A stretch of DNA of 59,294 nucleotides from Mytilinidion resinicola (taxonomy: Eukaryota; Ascomycota; Dothideomycetes; Mytilinidiales; Mytilinidiaceae): assembly GCF_010093595.1 (NCBI RefSeq), contig NW_022985439.1, positions 1,282,141 to 1,341,434 of the forward strand. The letters run 5' to 3'. Below the pieces are notes generated by a model. That model searched no databases and had not been told where the DNA came from. It worked only from the letters and a program-made list of their open reading frames with translations. Below are positions 1 through 13,312 of this stretch, piece after piece. A program made the translations under genes and the position numbers. How positions within the stretch are numbered: the first letter of the stretch is position 1; each line of letters opens with the position of its first letter.

Positions 1-175
1 GCTACAGCTCTGACACTGTCGGAATGGCCCTCAAGCGTGCTGCGGCACGACCCCGTCGCTGCGTCCCACAGCCGTACGGTGTTGTCGTAAGATGCTGACG
101 CGACTAGCTGCCCGTCCGGCGAGAAGGCTACGGCGCTGACATAGGCCAAATGGCCCTCAAGCGTGCTGCGGCAAG
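1..175 (-). repeat. WD40 repeat tract of the first receptor, cut by the window edge
   Basis: Two in-frame WD40 units are visible, with TLEGH starts, a VAFSPDG strand and a VRLWDA end. The DNA around the repeat start (plus strand tggccctcaagcgtgctgcg) recurs at about 27 and 150, showing near-identical units. Such internally conserved repeats form the ligand-facing propeller in fungal receptors of this type. Confidence 0.85.
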
Positions 176-2536
176 CATCCCAATCATCTTCCACCTTTGA
201 TAGTCTGCTAACCCAACCCGGAATATAGTTAGTGAATGTCTTCCGCATTATACTCATCTCTGGAGCAAAAATAAGGGCTGAAGAATAGACCTGTAGAGGT
301 GCATCTTCTAATATAAATCGGAACCGCAACGTAAACCGCTTTGCATCATGAAGAAAGCTTAAGACAGTACTCCTATTGGACTGCGAACACAGTAAGTACA
401 GAGATATGATAAAGTGTGTAAAATAATCTTACATCTGCAAGCGCCTGTAGCCTATTGATCATAGAGATGCATTTGTATGCTTCTCCAATAAGACCCATTG
501 CTTCCAGCCAATACAGGAAATACTTCTGGAGAAAAAGATGGACTGAATCCCTATCATGGATGCTGCGTTTGCTCTGCTCTAGATGGTGCACCCAATGACG
601 GCAAACATACTGTAACTCAGGTGATAGACAGCCGGCTATTGTCCGCTTATCTATCTCGCTCCTCGAGGTTCCAGCCATCGGAAGATTGCACATATTTTGC
701 CTTAGCCCCATCGGACTAGACATCAGTTGAAGGCACTTGCTGGCTAGCCTTTCGTGTGTTTCTCTCTCATCCACCCAGAACAAGCTCTTCCCCCGCTTCT
801 GAGCATCGACAAGGAAGTCACGAAAAGACAGGTGGAGGAGCCTTACGGGCACGTCCTCATCGGCAGGGACGCTGAGAACGGAATGTAGTGAGTCCAACCT
901 GCACCTAACATCCTCTTTGGAGAGTTGAAAGAGGTGCGCAAGTGAGGGAACAGAGAGAGGGCTCTTGAGAATGACAATACTCCCCACTATGTCTCGGAAC
1001 TCGCTGGTCCGCCTTTGCTTGTCTGCATTATCTTCGTCATCGAACAGCTGGGTTAGGATGGGGAGGTACGTCCTATCAAGCTTGGAAACATGGGTGGCTG
1101 CTTGATATTGAAGCACGACTTCTAAGCGCCTTTTGGGATTATCTCGTCCGTCTGCAATATATCGACAGGCTGTAGCAGCGAAGATGAATAATGGGACAGC
1201 CAACTCGACCAGGGCCTGGATTTGATCCCTGCCAGGCCAGTCTGAGGACAGCGAGCGCTGCTCTCGAATCTTCTCAAGTTCATGCGTAAAGAAGAGATTT
1301 ATGTCGTGTTCGATTGTCGTCCTTGGGACATCGTGGAGAACCAGGTCTTGGTATGTTCCGTCCGACATTTGCTTAAAGCCAAGACGAATGGGGAGCTCCG
1401 GCCTGCTCGTTACTAGGACCCGTAACGACACCGGCTTCATATCCTTAGTTCGAGCAAGGAGCTGAAGGATCACTCGGATGTCTTCCTCTCGGTCACATTC
1501 GTCTAATGCGTCTATGACGACAATGCACGCCAAAGCTTGTGACGGAGCCTGTTGTATTTCCGAGAGCGGGTGGAGGATCAGCCTCTCAAATTGGTCTTTC
1601 AGAGCCCTTTCCGAAATGACTGGGTCGGCGTCGAGTGCTTTCCTTATACCTAATATCAATCCAGGTACACGGGCCGCCAGGTCTGTAGCGATGGTGGTGA
1701 AGAATCTTGTGGCATTGCCGCACTCTCCCTCGCCTTTCTTGAAAAAAAAGCTGGCCCCTAGCTGGCGTTGGTCGGCAAATGACTGAGCAACACTCCGTGC
1801 AATCGTGGACTTTCCTGTGCCAGCCATGCCTTTGAGCCAGAATATAGGTTCCCCATTCCCATCCTCGGCCCATTTTGTAATCTGACGGCATAGCTCCACT
1901 CTGGTGTTTGCAAGGCACCTTCCATTGTGTTCCTCCATGTGCGAGTCGAAAGATGCTCCTTCAGCGATCGGTAGTCTGGCCAAGTCGAGCTTCTGATGGA
2001 TGATGTTGGTGTTCTGGTTTGCTAGGTTCATCTTCTGATCAAAGTCAAGCATCAGGCCCCTACATAGCTGATCAGCAACCTTCGTCTACAACAGGGCATA
2101 GTGGATGGGGAACTTACGTCTGATCAACTTGGAGCGCTAGAGTAAAGGTTTTCTCGTATCTTTCTAGACCGGAAACGATCTTTTCTACCTGCTTGCTCGT
2201 AAAAGGCCACTTTAAAGCTCGCAGTCCGAATCGGCTCATGGCCTGGCGAGTCTTTCCCGGGTCTAGTTCTCTCTTCAATTCTTCTAGCTGCCGCAAACAT
2301 TCCTGGAGCGAGTTAGACAGCTCGTAAGTGGTAGAGAGCCGCGCTTTATCTCGTCCATCTAATAGCTGCTTAATCTTTTCAAGAACTCCCTTAACATCGG
2401 TGACTTTCCTTTGGAGGCATTCGATGTCCTTCTTCGCGTCTTTGACGGCGACTGAGTACTGGAAGCAGAGCGAAGTGATTTTGGCGGATATGTCGATTAC
2501 AGCGATGACGCTTGCCGCCCCTGAAAGGCCATCCAT
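1..2536 (-). CDS. NOD-like receptor (STAND): Helo-like N-terminus, NACHT, WD40; 3' end outside window
   Basis: Predicted cytosolic NTP-switch receptor of the fungal non-self-recognition type. Exons on the minus strand are 2536-2118, 2059-433 and 380-<1. Intron 1 (2117-2060) starts GTAAGT and intron 2 (432-381) starts GTAAGA and ends CGCAG; both joins keep frame. The start is the ATG at 2536, which opens a helical domain ([13 protein letters not shown]...) like the fungal STAND N-terminal (Helo-like) family. An in-frame ATG 18 codons upstream is less family-like. The NACHT domain has P-loop GMAGTGKS (about residues 217-224), Walker [11 protein letters not shown] (319-328) and sensor motif VLVTSRPE. 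Exon 3 carries the usual linker (LHDAKRF, then [12 protein letters not shown]) and two WD40 repeats beginning TLEGH, which run off the left edge. Base composition is normal, without RIP. The effector mechanism is inferred from family only. Confidence 0.93.
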
Positions 2537-2995
2537 GATGCGATGCGTAGTAAAAGGAGCGAGTTTGGTGGTAGATCTGTAGTGGTCCACTTGTGCACCC
2601 GCAGAGCTGCGAGACAGTCCTTGGTTTGTAGGGAGTGTTTAGGTCCATCTTTAGTTCAACAAGGCTGAGAAGGCAGGTGCGGCGCAGCATTACACTAGAG
2701 TGGGTTCTGCGCAAACTACGGAATTACGTTTTACCGAGACTCGGTTCTCTTCTCCCTATACTCTCAACGGGAAAAATTAGCTTCAAGCTCTCTACAGCTT
2801 AACTACACTAGTAGGAGGTATCTGATCCGCTCCGGCCATACCCTTGTGAGGTGGCGAGTTTTGTAGGTGTTTTCAGAGAGTTGAGTTGGTTGACCGGAGG
2901 CATGGCCAAGGTTAAGTTGAATCGCAAAGCTGCAGGGCTAAGGTCGGCCCGCTTTGCTAAGACTACGCACAGCCACAGGTCTAACAGCCACTGTA
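2537..2995. promoter_or_regulatory. 5' flank of the first receptor gene
   Basis: Normal-composition DNA upstream of the ATG at 2536. It should hold the 5' UTR and promoter, but no convincing TATA box or operator was recognised. Composition switches to AT-rich RIP-type sequence at about 2995-3010, so the mutated block starts roughly 460 bp upstream of the start codon. Confidence 0.4.
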
Positions 2996-2999
2996 AGTA

Positions 3000-3847
3000 A
3001 ATTACACCCTAATAATTAATTATATAAAACGGAGTTGTTCTCTACTAGCCTGGATTAGTAATCGCTTTTATAAAAGGTACTAACCTATATAGCAACCTTA
3101 TATAAATTTACGCGCTATAGCAGATACTAGGCTAATAATAACTTCCTAGCATTATAGTAAGGTTCTAATACTCGGATAAAACCCTATTATTAGTATTTAA
3201 AGTAGTAAAAGCTTTATAGTAGTTCTATAGAAAGAGAAGTCTATTATACTATAAAAAAAGCCTTTCTATAAATTAGGCGCTAAGGTAAAAATATAAACGT
3301 AATATTTAGGTAAAAAAGGTTCTAAATATTTAGGAATAGCTATAGTATATAACTTATATAAAACTATTATAGATACTAATATATATATAAAGTATAAGTT
3401 ACTTAAAGTTAAAGTACCCCTTATATTTCTCGGCACAGTAGGTTTTTTAGCACGCAGGAATAGACGTTAATTTAAATAAGTTAGCTTTTAATCTAATTTA
3501 ATTAACTTAGTCCTACTAATTAGAATATATAATAAGTAAAAGCAACTAACGCGTATAAAATATAAGGCTTATAACTAAAAAGGCGCGGAAGCACGTAAAA
3601 ATAGCGCTATAACACGCTTAGAGAAGCACGTATAAAAAGGAAAAATTATTTATAAACTAAATTACCTAAAGTAGTCGCCTATATAATATATCCCTTTTTT
3701 AGACTAACTAAGGCCTTACTAGGCCTTATTACCCGCTATAAAAAAGGGCTATATTTAGCTATATTATAGTCGTAAGGCCCTTTAAAAAAAAGCTTATTTA
3801 CTTTTAATTACTTTACTATATAACTATAGTATAATATATGCTTTCTA

Positions 3848-3848
<1 letters not shown>
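3000..3848. other. AT-rich RIP-type DNA, unassigned
   Basis: TpA-rich sequence with frequent TAG and TAA in every frame. No domain could be recognised. It is probably an old repeat relic, but nothing in it supports a family. Confidence 0.4.
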
Positions 3849-3882
<34 letters not shown>

Positions 3883-4430
3883 GGTTCTATTAGGCCGATT
3901 TAGCTCCCGTTAGGGTTTATACGGCAGTACTATCTAGGTTTTATTTATAAGGGGAAACCGTTCGCTTTATAGTAGTCGGGTAAAAACCTTATTTTCTATA
4001 GTATATAACGCCTTACGTTTCTTTTATTTCTGCGCAGCTATAGAAAACGCGTGGCAGCTCTATAAGTATTACTATAAAGTAAGCTATTTTAATATATTTT
4101 CTAGAATCGATTCGGTGTCCGTAGGCCCTAGGTTCTAGAGTTATACGGTGTCTAGATAGTTAGTAAGGTCCGGGGTCCGCGTTAGGGCGCGCGTACTTTT
4201 ACTATACGCGTGTGCCCTTTTCTTAAAAGCTAAGGTATTAAATTAAAGGATAATAGGAAATTAAAGGGTTACTCTATTACGGGCGTGCCTATAGCTATAT
4301 AATATACGTACGTGTATATAGTTCTATTCTTAGGGCGTAGCTATATAAATCGGCTAGCTATATAGCTAGCTTTTCCGTTGCTATTTTTCTAGCTATAGAA
4401 AGGTAGAGTAGGAGGTTTATCTAGTATAGA
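3849..4430 (-). mobile_element. 5'-truncated LINE 3' end with (ATT)n tail
   Basis: An uninterrupted ATT run at about 3849-3883 is followed by sequence matching 6240-6860, which is the 3' UTR of the minus-strand LINE downstream. Shared blocks include the stretch before agggtttatac (3911 versus 6280) and gctatttttctagcta (about 4380 versus 6830). Similarity fades near 4430. On the minus strand the run reads as an AAT-type tail, as expected at a LINE 3' end, so this is a short 3'-end copy. Both copies carry RIP. Confidence 0.6.
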
Positions 4431-4804
4431 AACTATTATAAAACGGCCTTATTTCCCTTATAGTCTTTATATAGCTATATATACATTTTTATTATAAAAT
4501 ATAATATAGTCGTCCTAATAAGCTATTAGAAATCGAAGCTAAAGGGAGTTCTAATAGGCTTTTTAAGGCACTTAAAGCAATTATACGCAATTATAAAGCC
4601 TTCCGGGCAGTAGTAGTAGTATTATAGTAGGTTAAATCTTTCCTACGACCTCTAACCTTAGATTGCACTCGCAATAATAATAATAACAACACCTATAATA
4701 ATAATACAACTAAAAGCCCCTTTTTAACACGTATAAAAGCGTTATAAGCGCACTTAATAAAGTATAATAAATATAAAGCGCCCTACAGAGTTAGCCCCTT
4801 AATA

Positions 4805-6215
4805 CTATTAGCATGGATTTCCTCTAGGCTATAGTCGCGTGTATTAACAACGCGTTTTTCGGACTTATAAATACTAAGAAAGAACTCTACTATATATAAA
4901 AAACTATAAACGAACGGAAAAACGCGCTATAGAAGGAACTAATAAAGGAGATAAAAAATATAAGGAAGAGTATTAGTAAGCTAAAAGCTTAAGGAAAAAA
5001 GATATACGCAGCTGCAGCAGCGAAGGCCCTAATAGTAATACAAATCGGGCAAGCTATATAAATTAGACAGGACGCGAGAATCGGATAGGATGTAATAAAC
5101 AACCTCTACAAAATTAATATCTACATCGAAAACAACGCCTAGCAAGCGGCTAACGTAATATATATAAACAACTATATTATAAAAAAGCTATAAGCGGCGG
5201 GAGAGCCGGAAACTATAAAGATTAGTAGTATTAGAAAGCTATAAAGTAGTAATATTAAGGCAATTATCGCGGATAAGCTATTAAAAAACGCCCTTCTAAA
5301 GAAGAAGAATTAGGTTTTTATTCTAGGCTCCTCCGCTACTATACGCACGCCTATAGTGCTTATTAAAGTATATAGTATACCTAAGAAGATAGACCTTAAC
5401 AACCTAAGTCTATAGAAAAATATAATAGAAAACAATATAACCTATAACCTAGGACTTATAATTAATAAAATTATATAGAAGAATAAGGCAGCTATTACTA
5501 CAGCGCAGGTAAACCTAGTATAGCGTGCAAGCTCGGCTATTATAGGCGTATAAATAGAAGTAATAGCAAATAACGCTATTAATAATAGTATTGCTTAGGA
5601 AGGCTATATACTTAACGCCTTAAGGTATAAGGCAGGATTTATAGCTATGCAGTGCTTTAACTGCTAGAGCTACGGGTATATTATAAGGTACTATAAAAAG
5701 AATATTAAATGCGTAGTATATACAGGCGAGCATAATATAAAAGTATGCCCGGATAAAACTATTAAAAAATACGCAAACTGTAATAAAAACCACTTATTAT
5801 ATAGTGCTAAATATACTATTTAAAAAAGGGCCTAGTAAAGGGCCCTTAATAAGAAATAGATAATACTATACTAATATACTGCAGAGCGTAATAAACTATA
5901 TATATTCTAAGCGCAGTTATATAATAAATAATAGCACGTAAGGAAAATAGCTCTAAAGAAAAGGGTGTAATATATAGGGGAGTTTAAAATATAAATAGAA
6001 AAGCCCTTCTCTATAAACTCTATAGCATCTATAGCTTTTACTATACCTGCACTCTTAAAAAAACCCGGACCTAGGCAGCCGAAGAAAGTGCTTACAGCGG
6101 ATAAGAACTAGCCTGCTATTAATAAGGTATTTAGAATCGGAAGTAGAACGCAGCCCGCCTAATTTACGCGACCTAACTAATTAGCTATACTGCCGGAAGT
6201 ATTATTATAGCTAGC
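4805..6215 (+). pseudogene. Degenerate LINE (Tad1-like) ORF1 with zinc knuckles
   Basis: Reading through RIP-type stops, one frame gives a coiled-coil-prone N-terminal half starting MDFL near 4811. A Cys/His cluster follows at about 5645-5820: CFNC, then a degenerate knuckle, then YTGEHNIKVC and YANCNKNHL. This is the usual ORF1 nucleic-acid-binding arrangement of fungal LINEs. Several knuckle Cys codons now read Tyr (TGC to TAC, a G-to-A change). ORF2 does not follow; the sequence runs directly into the 3' tail of the next LINE at 6225, so this copy is cut. It matches the ORF1 of the minus-strand LINE (about 13300-12300) in order and motif. Confidence 0.7.
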
Positions 6216-8071
6216 TATATAAACTATATTATTATTATTAAATTCTATTACGCTAGTATAGCTCCTATTAGGGTTTATACAGCTGTTCTATCTAGGCTAG
6301 TTTATAAAAAGAAACCGTTTGCTGCTATATAGCGTTCGGATAAAAACCCCGTTCTCTATAGTATATAGCGCTAAGCGCTTTTTTTATTATTATATAGCTA
6401 TTAGGAACACGTAGTAGATTTATTAAGTCTACTACGGAATAAGCTATTATAATGCGTTTTCCTAAATCTATCCGGGTTTTGCAGTCGTCCTTCTAGGCGC
6501 AGGTTAAGTTAATTCCGGAGTAGTAAGCTGGTTTAGAATTAGCGTAAGGGCACGCGTGCTATTATTTCGCACGCGTGCCTTTTATTAAGGCGTTAGTTCT
6601 TAAATTAAATAATATATATAGGGGTAGTACTATATAGGCTATAATATATATAAAGGCTGTAGTATATAGGTAGATATAGCTATTAGGTAGATATATAATA
6701 TAGGCGGCGTAGTATACGTAGTATATATAGTATATATAGTATATATAGTATATATAGTATACGTAGTATATATAGTTATATAAAGTTGTAAAAGGTAAAG
6801 TGCCTATATCTCCGCCTTTGCTATTTTTCTAGCTACTAAAAGGTATAGTAGGAGGTCTATTCTTTAGAGGAGCTATTAGGCTATAGCCTTTTTTTTTTTC
6901 TAGCTTCTATAGAGCTGTTTATACGTCCTTATCTTAGCCTTCTAGAACAGCTCGCCCCTGCTTTTAACGTGTTTTCCGCAACTTATTATAATATATTTTA
7001 GGAATTAGAGGCTATACCCGCAAGGGTATACCGGCGTCGGGTGGCCGGGCACTCTTATATAGTAGAGGTAACCGTTAAGCCCTATATACTCCGTCCGTAG
7101 GTTTATAATAATTATGCTTTCTACCTTTATAAGTTCTTTATATAGTACTTCTTATTATTTGCTCTATTTAGTATTAAGTGCTAGTATTAAAGGTTTTTAG
7201 CGTAGTTTTTTATAGTAGGCTTTCTATTCCTTTTTCTACTTCTTTTTATATTTATCCTGGATTATACCACGCCTTATACGCCTATAGGATTTTTCCGATT
7301 CGCCTTTATATTATGCGGCTAGCCGTAATACCTTTACTATAAGCTTGCAGAGTTTATTACGCCTGCTTAGGCCGTACTATAGTATTCCTTTCGGCCTGTA
7401 TTTAGCACGGACCGTTTTTTTTATACGGCTATATTAGGTTTTAATATACTTATAGGCTAGCCCTTTATATATACGGTCTGCGTAGGCTACTATAAGTTCC
7501 TCTAGCTTTAGCCGAAGTAGAGGGTATAATATCTCGTGCTTTATTACCCTAATATTTATTGTTTTATATACCCCTAAAATAGTATAAAGGTACTAGTTCT
7601 ATACTATTTTAAGCTGCTTAATTTTTATCTTACTAATCTACTTTTTTATACCTAGTATAGTATACTAGAAGGTGTATTTATATATAATAGTAGGCCTAAT
7701 AACCGCCGAGTATATTATATATACCTTCTAGAAGCTTACGCTCTAGGTTAACGCCGTAAGCCTTATAAGGGCCCCTATTTAGGCTATAGCTTTATTTTTT
7801 ATAGTATTAATATACAGGCCCTATTTAAGTTTAGAATCTACCTAAACCTTTAGTATTTTTAGGTCTATTATAGGGCCTTTAGTAAAGCCCTATATATTAA
7901 CTATAGCTTTTATATTAATAAACTTACGGGCTTTTATAAAGTATATTAGGTGGTATTTATCTAGCGCAAAAACTGCTTTATACTTTCTTGCCTACTTTAT
8001 ACACCGGTTATACGCCTATTTAATAGCCCTGCAGTTTTTTTCTATACTTTTACTATATATAAAAATATTTA

Positions 8072-9920
8072 ACGTATTCTACCACCGAGCCGGCTAAACC
8101 ACCGAGCCGGCTACTTTTCCTTGGCACAACCAACACTATATTCACACAGCAATATATTAACAACGCAGCGATTATCTATTTTAGTAAGAAGGCAGTATTA
8201 ATCTCGCGCTTTAAGCCTTTACTTCTAGTTAATTTAGGACTATATAACGCGCTGCAGCAGCCTTTAACGTACAATATCAGCGGCTCTCTAATCGGCTCCA
8301 CGGAATTACGTTTTAACCTTAATTACAACTAAACTGCCTAAAGCTTACTGCAACCGAAGAGCACATAATTATATAATATATCCTTAACCTAAACTCGCAA
8401 AGATTTGCGCCCCAGTTGTATAAAGTAGCAGATATAGCAGATAAAGTACTAGCTGCGCGTGGTGGAACACTAGTAGGCAAGAACTAGACTTAACAGTTTA
8501 TATTTTATATAAAGGAGCTTAAAATAGCTTTTAATCGGGTAAAGAACCGCTAGAGAATACTCTAGGAAGACCTAGAGGTTATTAACACGTAGTTTACTCT
8601 CGTGTAAGAGACTATAGCTAAGTATAGAGTCCACCTAGATAATATCTATAACTTTAATAAGACTAGCTTTTAAATAGGTATAATTAGTATAATAAAGGTT
8701 ATTACAGGTTTAAAGAAACGTATAAGGCCTAATCTTATTTAACTAGGTAACTAAGAGTAGGTTACGGTTATCCAGAGTATCTACACTGCCGGATATACAA
8801 CCCTACTATTTATTATCTATAAAAAACGCGTTTATATTTCTGTATAGTATAAGGAAGCAAAAATACTATATAATTAGAAGCTTTCTGTTTCTAAAAACGG
8901 CTGGACTAATAATAAGCTTAGTCTTAAGTAGTTAAAGCACTTTAACACATATATAAAAGCGCGTTAGGTGGGGTTATATAGGTTGCTGATTTTAGACGGC
9001 TATAAAAGCCACCTTAACTAAAATTTTAAGGATTATTACGTTGAATAATAAATCCTTACCCTCTATATACCTGCGTATTTATCGCATATACTTTAGCTAC
9101 TTAATATAGTGTGCTTCTTGCTATTAAAGCTAAAGTATTCTTAACGCATATAAAACTTAGCACGCCGACGCGTCTACTATATTAATAAAAAAGGCTTCCT
9201 ACTAGCCTTTAAAAACGCGTTTTTTAATATATTTATATATAAGAACTGTAAGAAGGCCTTTAAGGCCTCTAGATTAGTTCCTATTAATATATAGGTAGTT
9301 TTTAATCGCCTTAATATACGGTTACGGACCCTACTACTAGCACCTCTACTAGAAACACTATAGTAATTAAAAACCCTAAGTAATATATACGAATTTGGAT
9401 TATAGTTAAGGCTAGTAAGTAATTCCTTTATATAGTTACTAATAACCGCCTAAAAAGGCTTCTTAAAGCTTATTAAAGGAGCTAAAAAGATGCTATACAA
9501 AAATATACTTATTAAAGCCCGGGTTAAAAAGCTTAAAAAGCAACTAGTAGAGATAACCAAGCGTAAAGGTTATAAAAAAAAGCAAATCCAGACTAGCGGT
9601 ATAATAGAGTATAGTATAGCAGCGTTATATATAGCTACTAAAGTGTCTAGAATATTTAATCCACGGAAAAAGGTAGGTAGTAGAAATAGTGCAAATAGGG
9701 CTCTACTAGCTTAACGGCGCTATAGAAACTATAGAGAGGCTGGGCATAATACGCGTACGTGTAAAAAGGATTAAGAAGCTTCTTCTAAATCTAATCTAAG
9801 TATATTATATATAAGTTCTATAGCTAGTTGCGAATAAATTAACTGCGCGTATATAGTATTAGTTGTGCTAAGGAAAAGTGGCCGGCTTAGTGGTTTAGCC
9901 GGCTTAGTAGTAGAATACGT
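8072..9920 (+). mobile_element. Fot1/pogo-type DNA transposon, copy 1, nested in the LINE
   Basis: The 1849-bp element is bounded by TA on both sides (8070-8071 and 9921-9922). Terminal inverted repeats are about 55 bp: the left end acgtattctaccaccgag mirrors the right end ending tagtagaatacgt, and each contains two copies of an agccggct motif. Only RIP-type differences separate the arms. It interrupts the LINE reverse transcriptase frame. Confidence 0.9.
8340..9773 (+). pseudogene. Degenerate Fot1/pogo DDE transposase
   Basis: Reading through RIP stops gives the family order. An N-terminal DNA-binding part includes EEHII and VADIADKVLAARGGTLVGKNW. The DDE domain has YNFNKTSF (the first catalytic Asp reads Asn), a retained LILDGYKSHL, and a LLNIVCF block where the last Asp is also Asn. 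The C-terminal Lys-rich coil includes the longest open stretch (9490-9714), followed by a knuckle remnant REAGHNTRTC. Loss of two acidic residues and many stops make it inactive. Confidence 0.85.
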
Positions 9921-12900
9921 TATATTATTAATAAACCTATAGGCTGTTATATTACTGCGCTATAGTATTAGTAGAAGCGTGCTAGTAAAGAAAAGAAAAA
10001 GTATTAGTAATAGGGAGAAGCCCTATAGTATTCCTATAGTAACTATAATAGGTTCCGCTATAAAGTTTCCGATAGTAAGCCTTATAGTGCGGTTCTATAA
10101 AAAGAACCTTATAAACCTAACTATCTACTCCGGTATTTATTAAATCTATAGGTTGTATATTATATATTTATATAATATATAGTTAAACGCCCCTAATATA
10201 TCTAGGCTAAAAAGTAATACTATAAGCTATAGGTTTCCTTTCTATATAGCGTGGATTTATTTAGTAAAAAGCTTAAGTACTATCTATATTAAACGTCTTA
10301 GTTATACCCCTATCTAACTAAGTAGAAGTATATCCTTTTCTTCCGCAATTTTCGATAGCCGTATAGCTATAATTCGTTTAAATAGCTTACTTATTATTTC
10401 TAGTAAGGCGATTAGCCTATAGGCCTTTGCCGTTATATAGGACGCTTTTTAGGGCTTATATAGTACTACTATAATAAAATCTTTAAACGGCCGAGAATAG
10501 TGTTTTTTATATAGGCACCTTATAAAAAACCGAGCTAGTATAGGCGCTAGCTATATTTCGCACTTTTTAAGAAACCTGTTAGTAATTTCTATAATACCTA
10601 GGGCTTTATTTAGGGTAGTTTTTATTAGCGCTAAAAGAATATTCTTAATTATAATATCTAGTATAGTATTATATAGTTCTAGGTATTAGAACCCTTCTAG
10701 GTTAAATAAGTCTATATTAGCCGAAGGCGGAAAGAACTGCTCTACTAGTATACGTGCTTTTATTTTATTATCTATATATAGAGTAGGGTTTTTAGGTCTT
10801 AAAAAGGGGGGAAATTAAGGCGGAGGTTTTAATTCCTTACTAGCTATATAGCCCTAATTAGCCAGCTTCTATATACTTTTTAGGTTTTTTATTATTTTCT
10901 CTACTATATAGCGCTATACTTTAGTACTCTCCCTTTATATAGTTTTCTTTTTACGGTTATACTAGATATAGTATAATATCTAGTCCTCTATAGATTATAA
11001 TAAGCGCTATATTCTATACGCCCTCCTAGTTTTATATACTTCCTCTAAGTATTTTTCTAACTATACTAGTAATACCTATTTTAATAGCCTTATAATAGGC
11101 ACTATAGTAGTAATTATAGCCTATATATATTTATAGAAAAGGCGTGCAAATTTATTAAGGTTTTCCTCCGTGTTTTAAAAGTTATTCTAGTTATCTAGCT
11201 TATCTAGCTAGGTTTAGAGGTGCTCCTGCGCCTTTTTCTAGTTAGTATTCTTCTATAGCTAATATTATAGCTATTCTACTACGCTTAGTAGGGTAATATT
11301 AAACTCTATATATATAGGGCGGTAATCTAAATTATAGTTCTATTCCTTTTATACTATATAGGAAGTAGTTTATTCTATTAGCTATTCTATTGTAAATATA
11401 AAGTTAATTATAGACTATAATATTTCTTTTACCTACGTTTCTATACCTTTCTCCGTGGCTAGGTCTATTCCTGCTTCTATTATAATACGGATAAGCTCCT
11501 CTACTTACTCCTTTATATTTATTACTTATATTCCTTTCTATAATAGGTAATATAGGTTTATATTACCTATAAGAACGTGCTCCGCGTTATTATTATTTAG
11601 TAGTAGAGGTAGTACAGCTATAATTCTATTTAGTTTCGGGTTATAGATATTATAAATTTAGATATCCTTTCTACTAGTATAGAAAGAGAGGGTAATAAAG
11701 TCTAGTAAGTAGTACTCTACTAACTACTAGTTAATATTAAGGTTTTTATTAATATATATATATATTTTTATATATAGGCTTCCTCTATATAAAAGGTAAT
11801 AGAACTTTATATAGAGTATTATATACTTTTATTACTATATATTTTTCTATAGCTTTTATATTGCTAGCACTAGCGGTTAAGGCTAGGCTTTCTCCGCTTT
11901 TTCCAGGAACTTTCTCTAGGTTTTACAGCTCTTATTAATATTATACTGTATAATAGTAAGTATACTAGGTTATTCTAATATTAAACTATATCTATAGTAT
12001 CTGCGGCGTTCGCTACACCTGTTTCGGCGCGTAGTTGCTAGCTTATATTATCTTCCTATAAGGACGGCACTTAGGTAATAGTTTTAAGTTGTAAAAGTCT
12101 ATCTATATTTCCGTACGTTATTAATTAAGTTAACTAGGTTAAAGGCTGTAAAAATAGCAATATAAAGCGAGAAGTATATAGTATCTAAAAAGGCGTTTAA
12201 TAGGAAGATTGCTGCGTTAAATAAGCAGTCTATATTATTCCGTTAATTTTCGGCTAGCTTAGGTTCTTATTAGGATACTTAAATATCTTCGGTTGTTCTA
12301 CTTTTTTTAGTGCTGTTGGCGCTAGCCCTAGTTCTATACTACCTTTACGTGTATTATTATTAGCAGCTTTTTTTTTCCTAGACTAGGTTAAAGTTATATA
12401 TACCTCTAGCGGGGTATAAAGCGTGTATAAGCTCGGCCCCTTATTAGTATTATATTAGTATAGCGTCGCCCACCTTTTTAATATAGCCTATAGCTAGGCC
12501 CTTTTTTTTATACTATATTCGGCACTATATACTAAGTGGTTTTTCTTATAGTTAGCGCACTTTTTAGTATCTATTGCCGTATATTATCTTATATTATATT
12601 CCCCTATATATACTATATATTAGATATCCTTTTTATAGTATTTTATAATATACCTATAGCCCTAGTATTTAAAGTACTATATAGCTATAAAGCCTGCTTT
12701 ATATTTTAAGGCTGTTAGTAATTATCCGCTTATTATAAATTCCTTTATAATAGCTTTATCTGCTATTACTTCTATACGCACGCTAGTAATAATTAAGCTA
12801 GCGTGTTGGCCTAGGTCTTTTCGCGCAGCCTTAATACCCTTTTTATTCTTCTATATTATCTTTTTAATAACTAGGCCTAGGTTAATTATTATATTAGCCC

Positions 12901-13312
12901 TAATAATATTATTTTTAAGTATTTAGCTTTCTAGGTTTAAGTTCTTAGGTATTCTATACACCTTTATTAGCACTGCGGGCAGTTATATATATACTATCTT
13001 ACCTAGCACCTGCACCTATTCCCTTTTCTTAAGCAGTGCTTTCTTTATAGCCTTATCCGTAATATATACCTTAATATCTCTACTCTATAGCTTTTTTATA
13101 CCGCTAATTTTTATTATATCCGGTGGTCCGGCTGCTTAAAGCTTCTAGGTAATAGTTATATTTATATCTGCTGCAGTTATAGTTCGCTTATTATTATTCT
13201 TAATATAGATAGTAATTTTATAGATATTTATAGGTTGCCCTGTATACTGCCTATTTCCTACTACCTTCCTATATTGCGCAGCTATACCGCTTAGTATAGC
13301 TAATAGTGTTAT

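Larger units (their letters stand above)
6225..13312 (-). mobile_element. LINE retrotransposon (Tad1-like), RIP-degraded, with nested Fot1 element
   Basis: Order on the minus strand: ORF1 (from 13312 to about 12300) with zinc-knuckle remains at 12700-12440; ORF2 endonuclease at about 11900-11400 (IYNPKLN, then HVLIGNINL); reverse transcriptase at about 10560-10200 (KAYRLIALLEIISKL, then FSLDI.GAFNY). The RT continues beyond the nested Fot1 element at about 8060-7650 (FALDKYHLIYF, then YSAVIRPTI). The 3' UTR is 7000-6240 and an (ATT)n tail lies at about 6225. Without the nested element about 5.2 kb remains. The 5' end is lost at the gypsy LTR at 13313. Stops are mostly TAG or TAA at former Gln and Trp codons. 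No function is retained. Confidence 0.8.
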
